Source of the DNA: Anaerolineae bacterium
GTDB taxonomy: Bacteria; Chloroflexota; Anaerolineae; 4572-78; J111
DNA length: 64,000 bases
Assembly (NCBI GenBank): GCA_023151115.1
Contig: JAKLJP010000021.1
Coordinates: 1-64,000 of the forward strand
Reading direction: 5' to 3'
Both the position numbers and the translations under genes were made by a program. The first letter of the stretch is position 1. Each line of letters opens with the position of its first letter. The notes beneath the pieces were generated by a model, which was not told the DNA's origin, did no database searches, and worked only from the letters and a program-made list of their open reading frames with translations. This document shows positions 25,022 through 33,698 of the stretch, one piece after another.

Positions 25022-25333
25022 TTACAGCAGCCGCCAAATGGCAACCAGCGTTAAGATATGTAAAGCCTGGTCAATGGCCGGGCCAGCCGGCTCGTCGAGG
25101 CCAAATTTGTTGGTACTATCCACCGCCAGGTGGATGATAATCCCTACCACCAGGCCAGCCAGGCCGCCTACCAGCAAACCGGTGTACCCGCCGCTGATAA
25201 AGGCGTGGTAGACCAGTACCCACCAGTCACCCCGCGCTTTGCCGGGCGGTATCACAAATTTTGTGTTAAACCCCGATTCCCTTGAGGGAGACGGGCAATT
25301 TACACAACTTTCGACAAACCGCCGCAATCCCAC
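25022..25333 (-). CDS. DUF3307-like membrane protein, probably 5'-disrupted
   Basis: The C-terminal half reads like DUF3307: a HAFISGG helix, GIIIHLAVDSTNKFG, and the closing DQALHILTLVAIW. The first 35 residues of this frame (with VESCVNCPSPSRE) are unlike the family and have no clear ribosome binding site. An overlapping frame starting at 25370 begins like a GlsB/YeaQ-type membrane protein. The gene may be a remnant or a frameshifted fusion. Membrane location is likely; function unknown. Confidence 0.45.
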   Translation of the reverse strand: MGLRRFVESCVNCPSPSRESGFNTKFVIPPGKARGDWWVLVYHAFISGGYTGLLVGGLAGLVVGIIIHLAVDSTNKFGLDEPAGPAIDQALHILTLVAIWRLL

Positions 25334-25370
25334 CTACGATAATCCAAATGATGATTTGTTCAAGTGTCAT
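25266..25370 (-). other. Short overlapping frame with membrane-helix start
   Basis: A 34-codon frame starting MTLEQIIIWIIVGGIAA and then losing hydrophobicity. The start resembles small GlsB/YeaQ-type membrane proteins, but the rest does not. Together with the overlapping DUF3307-like frame it suggests scrambled or decayed genes. Confidence 0.3.
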
Positions 25371-25404
25371 TGTTTTGCCCTTTCTTTGTGATTAAATGTC
25401 AAGT

Positions 25405-25842
25405 TTAGGCCCCACGTTCTGTATAAACAGTCGTTTCCACCTGTTCGACGAGTGGCGTTGCTCTGAAGGAACGCGGACTCCACATGGCGTATAACAACAT
25501 TGGCGCAGCTGTGACCAGCAGGGTTAGCCCAAACAGCATAAAGGTCGCCGCCCCGGTGCGGTCACCGCGAATCACCAAATCACTGTGAGCCACCCACGAC
25601 GTATAAAAGTCAAATACAATCGCCACCAGCCAGACAAATTTGGCAAACCAGCTCACAAATCCTTCACGCCACTGCATGATTCGTTTAGTGCCCAGGTTAA
25701 AGGCAAAAGCCAGGGCGCTAAAAAGAATGGCGACGATGATTTGCAAAAAAGTGTTCCCCAAAATTTGAAGGGTACCGTAGCCAGTCGTAAAGGCATCCCA
25801 GATGGTCGCCAATGTTAATAGGACTAAAAGAAATGCTCGCAT
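25405..25842 (-). CDS. Four-helix membrane protein of unknown function
   Basis: A 145-residue integral membrane protein with about four hydrophobic segments (residues 2-20, 28-50, 65-85, 98-120). Polar loops include TKRIMQWREGF and VIRGDRTGA, and a short hydrophilic tail ends in TERGA. GGAGAAAG lies before the ATG. Two ATACGGTA/ATACGGTT motifs lie 45-75 bases upstream. No known domain was recognised. Confidence 0.65.
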   Translation of the reverse strand: MRAFLLVLLTLATIWDAFTTGYGTLQILGNTFLQIIVAILFSALAFAFNLGTKRIMQWREGFVSWFAKFVWLVAIVFDFYTSWVAHSDLVIRGDRTGAATFMLFGLTLLVTAAPMLLYAMWSPRSFRATPLVEQVETTVYTERGA

Positions 25843-25959
25843 AACTTTCTCCTGTCACCTGATCCAAGTAAAAAGCAGGCACAATATTAACCGTATCTTC
25901 ATTCACTTTACCGTATTTTTGCTTTTATCGTCATACTAAATCGAGTGATTTTCAGTTGT

Positions 25960-25985
25960 AAAAAGAGCTATCTGATGATAGCTCT
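25960..25985 (-). terminator. Terminator after ftsH
   Basis: AGAGCTATC and GATAGCTCT pair around TGAT. On the minus strand the hairpin is followed by TTTTTAC. It lies about 45 bases after the ftsH stop codon. Confidence 0.75.
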
Positions 25986-26028
25986 AATAGTTAACTCTGC
26001 CGGGTTTAATGCCTTCCAAACGGATGAG

Positions 26029-27948
26029 TTACGCCATTAAACTCTCAAACTCCTGTCGCTCAACGGTTTCTCGCTCAAGCAGGGCCAGGGCCAGGCTGAC
26101 CAGCTTTCCATGCTGGCCGGTAATAATTGTTTTGGCCTGCTCATAGGCCCGTTCTAGAATGCTGTGAATTTCCCGATCAATCAGTTGAGCCATTTCTTCG
26201 CTGTAATCTCGCAGCTGGCCCAGGTGGCCCAGGTAGGCATTGCCCTGCTCCTCGCCAAAGGTGCGCAGCCCCAGCTTTTCACTAAAGCCAAAGCGAGTGA
26301 CCATGGCTCGCGCCAGCTTGGTGGCCCGCTCCAGGTCGTTGGCCGCGCCGGTGGTAATCTGTTGAAAAATTATCTCCTCAGCGGCGCGCCCGCCCAACAA
26401 CCCAGTGATTTCGTCCTCAAAGGCAGGGCGGCTGCGCAGGTACTTGTCCCCGTTGGGCAGGGGCATGGTATAGCCCAGGGCCATGCCCCGTGAGATAATG
26501 CTGACCTTATGGACCGGATCGCTATGCGCCAGGTGATGCATGACCAGGGCGTGGCCGGCTTCGTGATACGCCACAACCTCGCGTTCGTAGTCGCTCAGGA
26601 TTTTGCCTTGCCGCTCCGGCCCAGCGATAATGCGTTCCATCGCATCTTGAAATTCCAGCCGGCCGATAGAGTTTAGATTCCGGCGGGCGGCCAGAATAGC
26701 GGCCTCGTTGACCAGATTCTCTAAATCAGCCCCAACAAAACCGGGGGTTAGCCGGGCCAGGTCGGGAATAGAAATATTGGGAGCCAGAGGTTTGCCCTGG
26801 GTGTGGATTTCCAGAATAGCTTCCCGCGCGTTGACATCGGGCTGGTCGAGGATAACTTTGCGATCAAAGCGGCCAGGCCGGAGCAGGGCCGGGTCGAGAA
26901 TATCGGGCCGGTTGGTAGAGGCCATCACAATCACATTGACATCGGTGGGAAAGCCATCCATTTCGACCAGAATCTGGTTGAGAGTTTGTTCCCGCTCATC
27001 ATTGCCGCTGCCGAAATTTGCTCCTCGCCGCCGGCCCACTGCATCAATTTCGTCCACAAAGATAACCGCCGGGGCCTGTTCTCTGGCTCGCTTGAACAGG
27101 TCGCGCACCCGCGCTGCGCCCACGCCGACAAACATCTCCACAAATTCCGAGCCGGAGATGCTAAAAAAAGGTACCATCGCTTCGCCGGCCACAGCTTTGG
27201 CTAGCAATGTTTTGCCTGTTCCGGGCGGGCCGGCCATCAGTACGCCGCGAGGAACTCGCGCTCCCAGGCGGACAAACTTGGACGGCTCTTTTAAGAACTC
27301 CACTACTTCCTGCAATTCCAGCTTGGCCTGCTCCACTCCGGCGACATGACGAAATGTGACCGGAGGCGGAAGACTTTTTGAGGCAGCATCGCCATGCCTG
27401 TCGGAACTGCCGGAAAAAATGCGGGGATTGCTGCGGCCCATCTGCCCGTTGTTAAAGGGCGAATTGCTGTTGGGCGAAGGCCGCAGCCCTCGAAAAACAA
27501 AGAAGCCCAATAAAGCTACAAATATGAAAATGGAAAGAAAGCTCAGCGGGCCAAAAGAAATGCCCTCCTCCTGTTCAGCTTCAATTACTACCGGCAGGTC
27601 GGTTAAAATTTTGGCCGGCACCCCCAGGACTCTGAGTGTTTCCAGGGCGCTAATGTTTGCTTCTTTCCGAGCCGTCAATTGGCTGCCATCTTTTTGGGTT
27701 GCAATTAGCAAGTTATCCCGGATCACCAATCCTTTTACCTCGCCGTCAGCGACGGCAGCAGCCAGTTTAGGCAGGCCTACGGCAACCGACCCGGCAGGGC
27801 TGCGCCCGGCAGCGGCCGCCTGACTGTTACTCTGAATCGAATAAATAAGGGCAAAGATCCCCACCACTACGGTAATGAGCGTCATCCAGGCCAAAAAATT
27901 TGTCGGAAGCCGGCGTTCTGTCTGATTCGGCTGATTATCCGGATTCAT
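26029..27948 (-). CDS. ftsH: ATP-dependent zinc metalloprotease FtsH
   Basis: A 639-residue membrane protease, normal length for the family. Two membrane helices (residues about 20-38 and 134-152) flank an external domain. The AAA module has Walker A GPPGTGKT (240-247), Walker B VIFVDEID and the second region of homology [18 protein letters not shown]. The M41 protease site is HEAGH (462-466). It degrades misfolded membrane proteins and short-lived regulators. Its start overlaps the end of the YihY-like gene by 14 bases, so the two are co-transcribed. The C-terminal tail after the protease domain is short. Confidence 0.97.
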   Translation of the reverse strand: MNPDNQPNQTERRLPTNFLAWMTLITVVVGIFALIYSIQSNSQAAAAGRSPAGSVAVGLPKLAAAVADGEVKGLVIRDNLLIATQKDGSQLTARKEANISALETLRVLGVPAKILTDLPVVIEAEQEEGISFGPLSFLSIFIFVALLGFFVFRGLRPSPNSNSPFNNGQMGRSNPRIFSGSSDRHGDAASKSLPPPVTFRHVAGVEQAKLELQEVVEFLKEPSKFVRLGARVPRGVLMAGPPGTGKTLLAKAVAGEAMVPFFSISGSEFVEMFVGVGAARVRDLFKRAREQAPAVIFVDEIDAVGRRRGANFGSGNDEREQTLNQILVEMDGFPTDVNVIVMASTNRPDILDPALLRPGRFDRKVILDQPDVNAREAILEIHTQGKPLAPNISIPDLARLTPGFVGADLENLVNEAAILAARRNLNSIGRLEFQDAMERIIAGPERQGKILSDYEREVVAYHEAGHALVMHHLAHSDPVHKVSIISRGMALGYTMPLPNGDKYLRSRPAFEDEITGLLGGRAAEEIIFQQITTGAANDLERATKLARAMVTRFGFSEKLGLRTFGEEQGNAYLGHLGQLRDYSEEMAQLIDREIHSILERAYEQAKTIITGQHGKLVSLALALLERETVERQEFESLMA

Positions 27949-28942
27949 TTGCTAAATTCTCCTTTCGTTCAGTGGAACCGTCCGGGCCAGAGAAAGTGGT
28001 TTGCCAGTCATCCTGTTCTTGTAATGGGGAAGTGTGCGGTATACCCTGCCTGGCTCGCATTTCGGGGGTGAGGATTATGGCATTTTTGGCCGGCCTAAAC
28101 CCTGAGCCAAACCTTTTGGTATAGACCTGAGTAAATTCGGCTCCAAACAATAAAATTTGGGCTGAATAGTAGACCCACAGCAGGATCAGCAAGAGCGAGC
28201 CGGCTGCGCCGTAAGTGGAACCAAAACTTTGCCGACCCAGATAATAACCCAGCAAAAATTTTCCAACGGAAAAGAGCAGCGCGGTGACAGCAGCCCCTAA
28301 CCACACATCACGCCACTCGATCTGCACATCGGGCAAAATCTTAAAGATCATGGCAAAAAGCAGGCTCACCAGGCCAAACGAAAGCACAAGATTGAGGAGT
28401 TGCAAGGCCAAGGCGCTGGCATCTGAAAGCAGAGTGACCAGGAATTGATCCAGGGCCGAGAGGGCGGCGCTCAGGACCAACGACACCAACAGCAGAAATC
28501 CAATGCCCAGAACCATTGTAAAGGACAAAAAGCGCGTTTGAAGAAAGCCCCAGATACCCAGCCCCGGTTTGGGTGCTACCCCCCAGACGGTGTTGAGCGC
28601 ATCCTGAAGCTGACCAAAAACACCGCTGGCCCCCAGCAGCAGCGTTACCAACCCAATAATGGTGGCTACCATGCTGGAAGTTGGCTGGGCGGCGCCGGCA
28701 ATAATCGTTTGGATCAGGGCTGCGCCTTCCTGACCCATCAGACCTTGCATTTGCTCAACCAGGTAGCCGCTGGTTGCCTCCTGGCCAAATATATAACCTA
28801 CCAGGCCCAAGATAATAATGACCAGGGGGGCCAGAGAAAACACCGTATAGTAGGCCAGGGCGGCCGCCAAGCGGGAGGCTTTATCCTCTTGCCACTCGGT
28901 AAAAGTATCTTTGAAGAGATTAAAAATAGTTTTGATATTCAT
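27935..28942 (-). CDS. YihY/BrkB-family inner-membrane protein
   Basis: A 335-residue protein with about six membrane helices. The amino-terminal [24 protein letters not shown] and the central [19 protein letters not shown] are typical of the YihY/BrkB family (once misnamed ribonuclease BN). About 60 hydrophilic residues at the C terminus lie in the cytoplasm. The family is thought to transport or move lipids or other substrates; its exact role is unsettled. It precedes and overlaps ftsH by 14 bases. Confidence 0.9.
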   Translation of the reverse strand: MNIKTIFNLFKDTFTEWQEDKASRLAAALAYYTVFSLAPLVIIILGLVGYIFGQEATSGYLVEQMQGLMGQEGAALIQTIIAGAAQPTSSMVATIIGLVTLLLGASGVFGQLQDALNTVWGVAPKPGLGIWGFLQTRFLSFTMVLGIGFLLLVSLVLSAALSALDQFLVTLLSDASALALQLLNLVLSFGLVSLLFAMIFKILPDVQIEWRDVWLGAAVTALLFSVGKFLLGYYLGRQSFGSTYGAAGSLLLILLWVYYSAQILLFGAEFTQVYTKRFGSGFRPAKNAIILTPEMRARQGIPHTSPLQEQDDWQTTFSGPDGSTERKENLANESG

Positions 28943-28951
28943 CTTTAGTCA

Positions 28952-29010
28952 GATATGAATAAATTGCTCCGCAAAGTCTGTTAACCTTGGGAGCAATTTG
29001 CTATCACTTT
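28952..29010. terminator. Hairpin between DUF1328 and YihY genes
   Basis: AAATTGCTCC and GGGAGCAATTT pair around a long loop (about 28960-29000). No T tract follows. It may partly separate the DUF1328 gene from the yihY-ftsH operon. Confidence 0.4.
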
Positions 29011-29034
29011 TAAGCTGCCATGACCAACCCAACC

Positions 29035-29199
29035 CTAGGCTCGTTTGACCACACCTGCCACGACAGAAATAACAAAGATAATCAGAAAAAGGAAAAATAA
29101 CACTTGCGCTATATCAGAGGCTGCCCCGGCGAGACCCCCAAAGCCTAACAACGCGGCCACTAAAGCAACAACCAGGAACAGAATGGCCCATCGCAACAT
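29035..29199 (-). CDS. DUF1328 (YtjA-type) small membrane protein
   Basis: A 54-residue gene. The protein starts [19 protein letters not shown] and continues [20 protein letters not shown], with a final VVAGVVKRA. The [17 protein letters not shown] pattern is diagnostic for DUF1328, a family of two-helix membrane proteins often linked to envelope stress. The ribosome binding site is weak. It lies upstream of yihY and ftsH on the same strand. Confidence 0.85.
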   Translation of the reverse strand: MLRWAILFLVVALVAALLGFGGLAGAASDIAQVLFFLFLIIFVISVVAGVVKRA

Positions 29200-29350
29200 C
29201 TTTGTTTCTCTTTTTTGGCACTACTCCCTCACTTACTCTTTTACTGTAGCACTTATAAACACCCAAGACTATACTGATTTGGGCTATTTAAGGGGGCAAA
29301 AGGGGTTATTTTTTTAAGAGCTACCCCTGTTTCGGGGTTAGCCCACTATT
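29200..29350. other. Spacer with GC-rich hairpin
   Basis: Contains GCTACCCC/GGGGTTAGC pairing (about 29320-29343) next to an A/T run. It is at the 3' end of the SDR gene; no gene is seen. Confidence 0.45.
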
Positions 29351-30132
29351 TTATCCCTGTAGGAGCGACTGCCCTCCGTCAATCCAAATTTCGGTGCCGG
29401 TGATGTGGCTGGCGGCATCGGAAGCTAAAAACAGCACCAGTTGCGCCACTTGCTCCGAGGTTCCCGGCGCGCCATCGGTTAAGGGAATGGCCCCGGACGG
29501 AAACGCTACCGGCTCTCTAATGGCGTCCAGGTGTTTTTGCTGGGTACTCTGCTCAATATTGGTTTCAATATAGCCGGGGCAAATAACATTAACCCGAATG
29601 TGGTTTTTAGCCAGTTCCAACGCCGCCATTTTGGCCAAGGCCACCTGGGCTGCTTTGGAACAGGCATAAGCGGTGGCGCCCGTGTTGCTGAACATACGGG
29701 TCCCGTTAACCGACGAGGTAATAATAATCGAACCCCCTTGTTTTTTAGGGAGGGCAGGGCGTGTTTAATGGTCAAAAAAGTGCCTTTCAAATTAACGTCG
29801 AGGGTCTGCTGCCAATCTTCTGCCGTTAATTCTTCTAGCGACGCCCAGACGCCGTTGATGCCGGCATTGGCAAAGACAATATCCAGCCGGCCCCATTGGC
29901 CGGCTGCCTGCTCGATCCCCTGCCGTACCTGCTGGTCCTGCGAAACATCGGCCAGAATCGGGATAGTTGCCAGTCCCGCCTGTTTAAATTCAGCGACGGT
30001 TTGCTCAAGTTTTTTTTGGTTCTGCCCCAGCAGGGCTACTTTAGCTCCCTGTTCGGCAAACAAGCGGGCGGTTGCTTTACCTATGCCCGAAGTAGCCCCG
30101 GTGATTAGCGCAACTTTGTTAGTAAATGTCAT
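29351..30132 (-). pseudogene. Short-chain dehydrogenase with a one-base frameshift
   Basis: A complete SDR split between two frames. The first half starts at the ATG at 30132 (GAGG upstream) and has the nucleotide-binding TGATSGIGKA and the NAG motif in FANAGING. The second half has the active-site YACSK and the C-terminal HITGTEIWIDGG. The frames switch in an A6 run on the minus strand at about 29738-29743; adding one base gives the expected KKQGGSIIITSSVNG. The frameshift may be a real mutation or an assembly error in a homopolymer. If intact, the protein would be about 260 residues, an NAD(P)-dependent oxidoreductase of unknown substrate. Confidence 0.8.
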
Positions 30133-30153
30133 GGTTATCCTCAAAATTGTTAA

Positions 30154-30205
30154 ACTCAGTGGATCCAAATTTCCCGCAGGGTGGTATCCTTATACCGCCC
30201 GCTCA
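30154..30205. repeat. Half copy of the CTCAGTGGATCC palindrome
   Basis: ACTCAGTGGATCCAAATTT (30154-30172) is identical to the left arm at 3528-3546. It is followed by GGTGGTAT/ATACCGCC (about 30181-30200), a short hairpin. The matching right arm is missing here. Confidence 0.65.
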
Positions 30206-30207
30206 AG

Positions 30208-30981
30208 TTAATAAGTTTGAATAAAGGTATCCGGATTGGCATAGCTGGCATCCGGGGAGGGAAAAGTATCCGGCTCGATGGGGTAAGTGTAGCCCCGTCC
30301 AGGGATAAGTCCGTTACAGGCCGGATGGTCTACATAAACATTGCGGCCATTATAAAAGTCGCGTAATTCGTAATGTAAATGGGAATCATCGCCGGAAGGG
30401 TGGTATTCTGGATAGCGCCCCGTGTAATCCTGATCCAGCACTTCGCCCAGGCGCTGCCCCCGAGAGACCACCTGACCGGCCTCTACCTCCAGGGAGATGT
30501 CATCCAGGTGGGCGTACATCGAATAGATTTTTTGACCTGACTCTAAGGTGTGTTCGATAATTACCACCAGCCCCGGATAATTCATGTTGGGGTCGGCGTA
30601 GAGCACCTGGCCGTTGGCTACCGCCGTCACCTCCGCTCCGGCTGTACTGCTACCATCCTGGCGATACCAATCCTCACCGGCGTGGTAAATCTGGCTAAAT
30701 TCTATGCCAAAGCAGGTGACTCCCTGCAAATCGGGATTTTTTACGCCGTAATCGGTATTCTCAATCAGTTGACCTTCATTGTTATAGATCACCTGCGGCT
30801 GGTAGTTCTGCCCATCGTTAAAGCCCAGGGGTGGGCTAAAGGTATCGGCCAGCGGATAAGCCTGGGCCTGAGCCGCCTCGAAGAATCCCGGCAGACCCCC
30901 TCCCTGAATCAAGAGGATGCCGATCAACACCAGCATTATTTCCGGGGTAAAAATAGCCCGCCATAGCTTCTTCTTGGTCAT
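30208..30981 (-). CDS. M23-type (LytM) metallopeptidase
   Basis: About 257 residues from the ATG at 30981. A signal or anchor helix (residues about 10-30) precedes the exported domain. The zinc site of M23 peptidases is visible: YHAGEDWY (H-x3-D), then the SMYAHL segment and HLHYEL (H-x-H). These enzymes cut peptidoglycan cross-links or act as regulators of such cutting. The position among envelope genes fits cell-wall turnover. The substrate bond is not known. Confidence 0.88.
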   Translation of the reverse strand: MTKKKLWRAIFTPEIMLVLIGILLIQGGGLPGFFEAAQAQAYPLADTFSPPLGFNDGQNYQPQVIYNNEGQLIENTDYGVKNPDLQGVTCFGIEFSQIYHAGEDWYRQDGSSTAGAEVTAVANGQVLYADPNMNYPGLVVIIEHTLESGQKIYSMYAHLDDISLEVEAGQVVSRGQRLGEVLDQDYTGRYPEYHPSGDDSHLHYELRDFYNGRNVYVDHPACNGLIPGRGYTYPIEPDTFPSPDASYANPDTFIQTY

Positions 30982-31008
30982 AATTTTTCTGTTAATTCCT
31001 TTTAAGAT

Positions 31009-31097
31009 CAATACTTTTCAAATAAGACCGTAGCATAGGGCCTTGTGCCCATCATTTAAGCCCACAAGGGGCTAAACTACATTATTTGAAATGATTG
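31009..31097. mobile_element. CAATAC miniature inverted-repeat element, copy 2
   Basis: 89 bp, ends CAATACTTTTCAAATAAG and TTATTTGAAATGATTG. Flanks are CTTTTAAGAT (30999-31008) and CTTTAAGGAT (31098-31107), a 10-bp duplication with two changes. It inserted two bases past the stop of the lipoprotein gene at 31100. Confidence 0.8.
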
Positions 31098-31099
31098 CT

Positions 31100-31729
31100 T
31101 TAAGGATTCAACCTGACAGTTTCAAGAATTTGATCAAACAAGGCCAATGCTTCAGGCGCTGCGCCGGTGGCGCTTGGTCCATGCACCGGGGCGATAATGT
31201 AAACCCGGTTATTGTGCAGAAACAGAATGGAAAACTCGGTATTGAGCGGCAGGATGGAGGTTTTGAGGGCCGGCTGCCCGGCTACCCTAATCAGTTCAAC
31301 CTGCTTCAACAACTCCTCCGGCGCAATCTCCTGGGCGCTCTGCTGATAAAGTTGAGCTAACATTTGTTCCAGGGGTAAATCATTAGGATTGGCTTGCACT
31401 TTGATGACCATGCCTTGATAACCGATAACGCCGGGTAACTTAAATTGAAGTTGGGCGCTATGATTACCAAATCGGCTTTGCCCAATTTTTACTCTGGTTT
31501 GAGGAGGGTAGTTGAAGGAATAGCCGAGATCCGGATCAACGTATTGATACCAGCCGTTATTCAAAACTATAGGAGTCACGGCGATGGTAACAGCAGGAGT
31601 GGTTGAAACAGCAGCTTGCGCATTTATTTCTGGTCGAGGTGAATCGCCGCAGCCACCTACTAAACCAGCCAGAGCAGCAAAGACAACAAATAAGCAAAGT
31701 CTTAGAAATACTTTTTTGTTATTTATCAT
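31100..31729 (-). CDS. Predicted lipoprotein, PsbP-like domain
   Basis: About 209 residues from the ATG at 31729. The signal ends ALAGLVGGC, a lipobox, followed by a Thr/Ala/Pro linker. The mature domain (YVDPDLGYSFNYPPQ... SILFLHNNRVYIIAP) resembles the PsbP/MOG1-like fold found in many bacterial lipoproteins. Function is unknown. The element inserted two bases past the stop codon may have replaced its transcript end. Confidence 0.7.
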   Translation of the reverse strand: MINNKKVFLRLCLFVVFAALAGLVGGCGDSPRPEINAQAAVSTTPAVTIAVTPIVLNNGWYQYVDPDLGYSFNYPPQTRVKIGQSRFGNHSAQLQFKLPGVIGYQGMVIKVQANPNDLPLEQMLAQLYQQSAQEIAPEELLKQVELIRVAGQPALKTSILPLNTEFSILFLHNNRVYIIAPVHGPSATGAAPEALALFDQILETVRLNP

Positions 31730-31846
31730 GGGAGTAGTTGTTGACAAGATAGCCCAGGTGGGTTATATCTTTTTGTACTCACTCACTCAGTTGAGTAACC
31801 CCTTTTGCCAAAAAAGTACCCAGGTAGGTGTAGTAGGGAAATAATG

Positions 31847-31858
31847 ATTACGGTATAC
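31847..31858 (+). promoter_or_regulatory. ATTACGGTATAC motif upstream of the receiver-like gene
   Basis: This 12-mer lies 59-70 bases before the GTG start at 31917 and is identical to the minus-strand motif at 7253-7242 upstream of the HTH/receiver gene. It could be a shared operator or part of a promoter. Confidence 0.35.
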
Positions 31859-31916
31859 TTTAGTTGCCCCGTGCCAGTTCAAATAACAGAGCCAACATAG
31901 ATAAATAGGAAAAATC

Positions 31917-32342
31917 GTGGTTTCAATAAAAATCTTTATTATCTCGCCTCACCTGATGTTTGGTTCCGGTCTTGAAAGCTTGTTGCGTGGTGAAACCACG
32001 CTGACAGTAGTTGGTAGAGCAAAAAATGTTGAACAAGCGGCTCCCCTGCTCCAGGTCCTTCAACCCGATATCGTTATCCTGGACAGCGATGAGTTAACCC
32101 ATAATGATGTCTCCAGTGCCGTCCACATTTTCAATCTTAACCCCCACGGCCGCATTATCCGTTTGAGTCTAAACCACAACAAAGCCTATACCTATCAAAT
32201 CAACGAGGTAACTCTGAGCGGCCCGGATGATCTCCTTCAGATTATCAATCCCGAGCCTGCCCCTTACCGTTCCCTATCTCAGGACCAGGCTGGAACTACG
32301 CCGCAGGAATTACCCTCTAACTTAAAGGGGATGAAACTCTGA
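31917..32342 (+). CDS. Stand-alone receiver-like domain protein 1
   Basis: A 141-residue protein with a NarL-type receiver fold and no output domain. The start KIFIISPHLMFGSGLESLLRGE matches the usual D-D-H-x-x-F opening, but the acidic pair is replaced by Ser-Pro. The position of the phospho-Asp is kept (DIVILDSDEL). It is therefore a pseudo-receiver that may not be phosphorylated normally. It is a paralogue of the protein at 35447. A GTG start follows AGGA. Signal and partner are unknown. Confidence 0.7.
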   Translation: MVSIKIFIISPHLMFGSGLESLLRGETTLTVVGRAKNVEQAAPLLQVLQPDIVILDSDELTHNDVSSAVHIFNLNPHGRIIRLSLNHNKAYTYQINEVTLSGPDDLLQIINPEPAPYRSLSQDQAGTTPQELPSNLKGMKL

Positions 32343-32363
32343 AGCGGAGCCTCATCCCCTTTT
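32324..32363 (+). terminator. Terminator overlapping the end of receiver-like gene 1
   Basis: AAAGGGGATGA (32324-32334) pairs with TCATCCCCTTT (32352-32362), followed by a T run. The left arm is part of the last codons of the gene. Confidence 0.75.
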
Positions 32364-32728
32364 CTCACTGACGCTAATTTACCTTGCCCAAGGTTCACTC
32401 CCAAAATAACCCTATAGGCTTAGCCAAAAAGGAAACCACGAGCGAGATTGGCAACCAAATCCCGCGCCCCCACTGTATAATCCCCTGGGGTGCGCTGCCC
32501 AAACAATGGGCGTCTCTCCTTATCTCCCTTTATAACTTAAAACCGAAGATAAATTAAACGTCAGATTATTTGCAATCCTTTGAATAAATTGCTCTATAAT
32601 TTATAGGTTGGGATGAACTCTTTATCTGCTTCCAGCTTATCAAAATTAACCTTGTTTGCCCATACCTGCCTGGGTGACTTTTTAGCGTCGCTTGGGTTAT
32701 TTCTTGGTAGCCCTTTTGGTTACCGGGT
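32364..32728. other. Spacer with a possible promoter and short frame
   Basis: A TTGCAA at 32570-32575 and TATAAT at 32595-32600 with a 19-base spacer could be a promoter. A 41-codon frame starting MNSLSASSLSKLTLFAH (32613-32738) follows, but there is no other support. No firm gene. Confidence 0.35.
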
Positions 32729-33139
32729 TTATAGGTGAGTTAGCGTGGCTAAAAGGTTATGGCAGGCCAGTTCACTCTGCCGACAAGCCTCGGCGCACAC
32801 ACGACAGTGCTTGTGGTAAGCGGCATGACGGCTGCACGCTTCGCTACATACCTGGCAAGCAATCAAGCAGGCTTGCAGTTGACTGCGCCACAGCACAACA
32901 TTAACACCGGTTAAACCGGATAACAACCGCGCCGTTGCCAGGCAAACATCAGCACAATTAAAGTTCAAGCGGATACAATGGATAAGCTCATCAACTGCCG
33001 GCTCATTCAAACAAGCATTGGCGCAAGTGGCGCAGCTTTGAGCGCAGTCGGCCAGGGCACGCAGGCAAACCATCAGCGCTTCTACCTCAAATTGGTTCTG
33101 GCGGGGATGGGGTGTTAAGACCTGATATGTATAATTCAT
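32729..33139 (-). CDS. Four-helix-bundle copper-binding protein (DUF326/Csp-like)
   Basis: A 136-residue protein with 15 or so Cys residues placed on the inner faces of predicted helices (CAQSCATCANACL, CADVCLATARL, CQVCSEACSRH, CRVCAEACRQSE). This matches the DUF326/copper storage protein (Csp) family, which binds many Cu(I) ions inside a helical bundle. There is no signal peptide, so storage would be cytoplasmic, as in Csp3. The start overlaps the stop of the iron-permease-like gene by ATGA, so both belong to one operon. Confidence 0.85.
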   Translation of the reverse strand: MNYTYQVLTPHPRQNQFEVEALMVCLRALADCAQSCATCANACLNEPAVDELIHCIRLNFNCADVCLATARLLSGLTGVNVVLWRSQLQACLIACQVCSEACSRHAAYHKHCRVCAEACRQSELACHNLLATLTHL

Positions 33140-33666
33140 GCTTTTGACTCCTGTGTGCCGTTTTTGGACGTGCTCTGTTTGGAGATAGTTTTTTGTCGGG
33201 TAACTCTGGCCCCGGAATTTTTCTTCTCTTTCCGTTTGGCCGGCTTTTGATCAGTCTCTTTTTCCTTTTTAGCAGCTTGCTCCCCTTCTTCAGCCACACT
33301 GGCCGATTTTTGATAGCGTTCCCGCAGTCGCCGGAATTCTTGTTGAAGTTGTTCCAACTCTTCGTCGGACAGTTCTTCCAGATCAACCAAGCCGGTTCGC
33401 GCTCCTTTGATGCCGCGCAAAAGTTCGTCAAGTTTCAGATGAATCGCTTTGGCGTCACGATTTTGGGTGTTTTGGATCAAAAAAACCATTAAAAAGGTGA
33501 TAATCGTGGTACCAGTATTGATAATAAGCTGCCAGGTATCAGAAAAATTGAATATTGGCCCGGTCATAGCCCAAAGCAGGATGACCACCACCGCTACGGT
33601 AAAACTCCAGGCTGAACCGACGATAACGGATACCCCCTGAGCGAATTTGTGAAAATACTCGTTCAT
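33136..33666 (-). CDS. Low-affinity iron permease family protein
   Basis: A 176-residue protein. Residues about 1-75 match the small iron-permease family: FAQGVSVIVGSAWSFTVAV, a WAMTGPIF segment and FLMVFLIQNTQNRDAKAIH, with two membrane helices. The second half is a charged, Lys/Glu-rich cytoplasmic tail with a coiled coil (LDLEELSDEELEQLQQEF-like). Whether bacterial members move iron is unproven. It is coupled to the copper-binding gene by ATGA. Confidence 0.75.
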   Translation of the reverse strand: MNEYFHKFAQGVSVIVGSAWSFTVAVVVILLWAMTGPIFNFSDTWQLIINTGTTIITFLMVFLIQNTQNRDAKAIHLKLDELLRGIKGARTGLVDLEELSDEELEQLQQEFRRLRERYQKSASVAEEGEQAAKKEKETDQKPAKRKEKKNSGARVTRQKTISKQSTSKNGTQESKA

Positions 33667-33698
33667 AAGACCTCCTGCACCCTTGCTAGGATATGACT

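Noticed and set aside
32462..32520. GCGCCCCC/GGGGTGCGC pairing around TATAAT as a regulatory site
   Set aside because: Pairing is imperfect, the spacer to any -35 box is wrong, and no gene follows closely.
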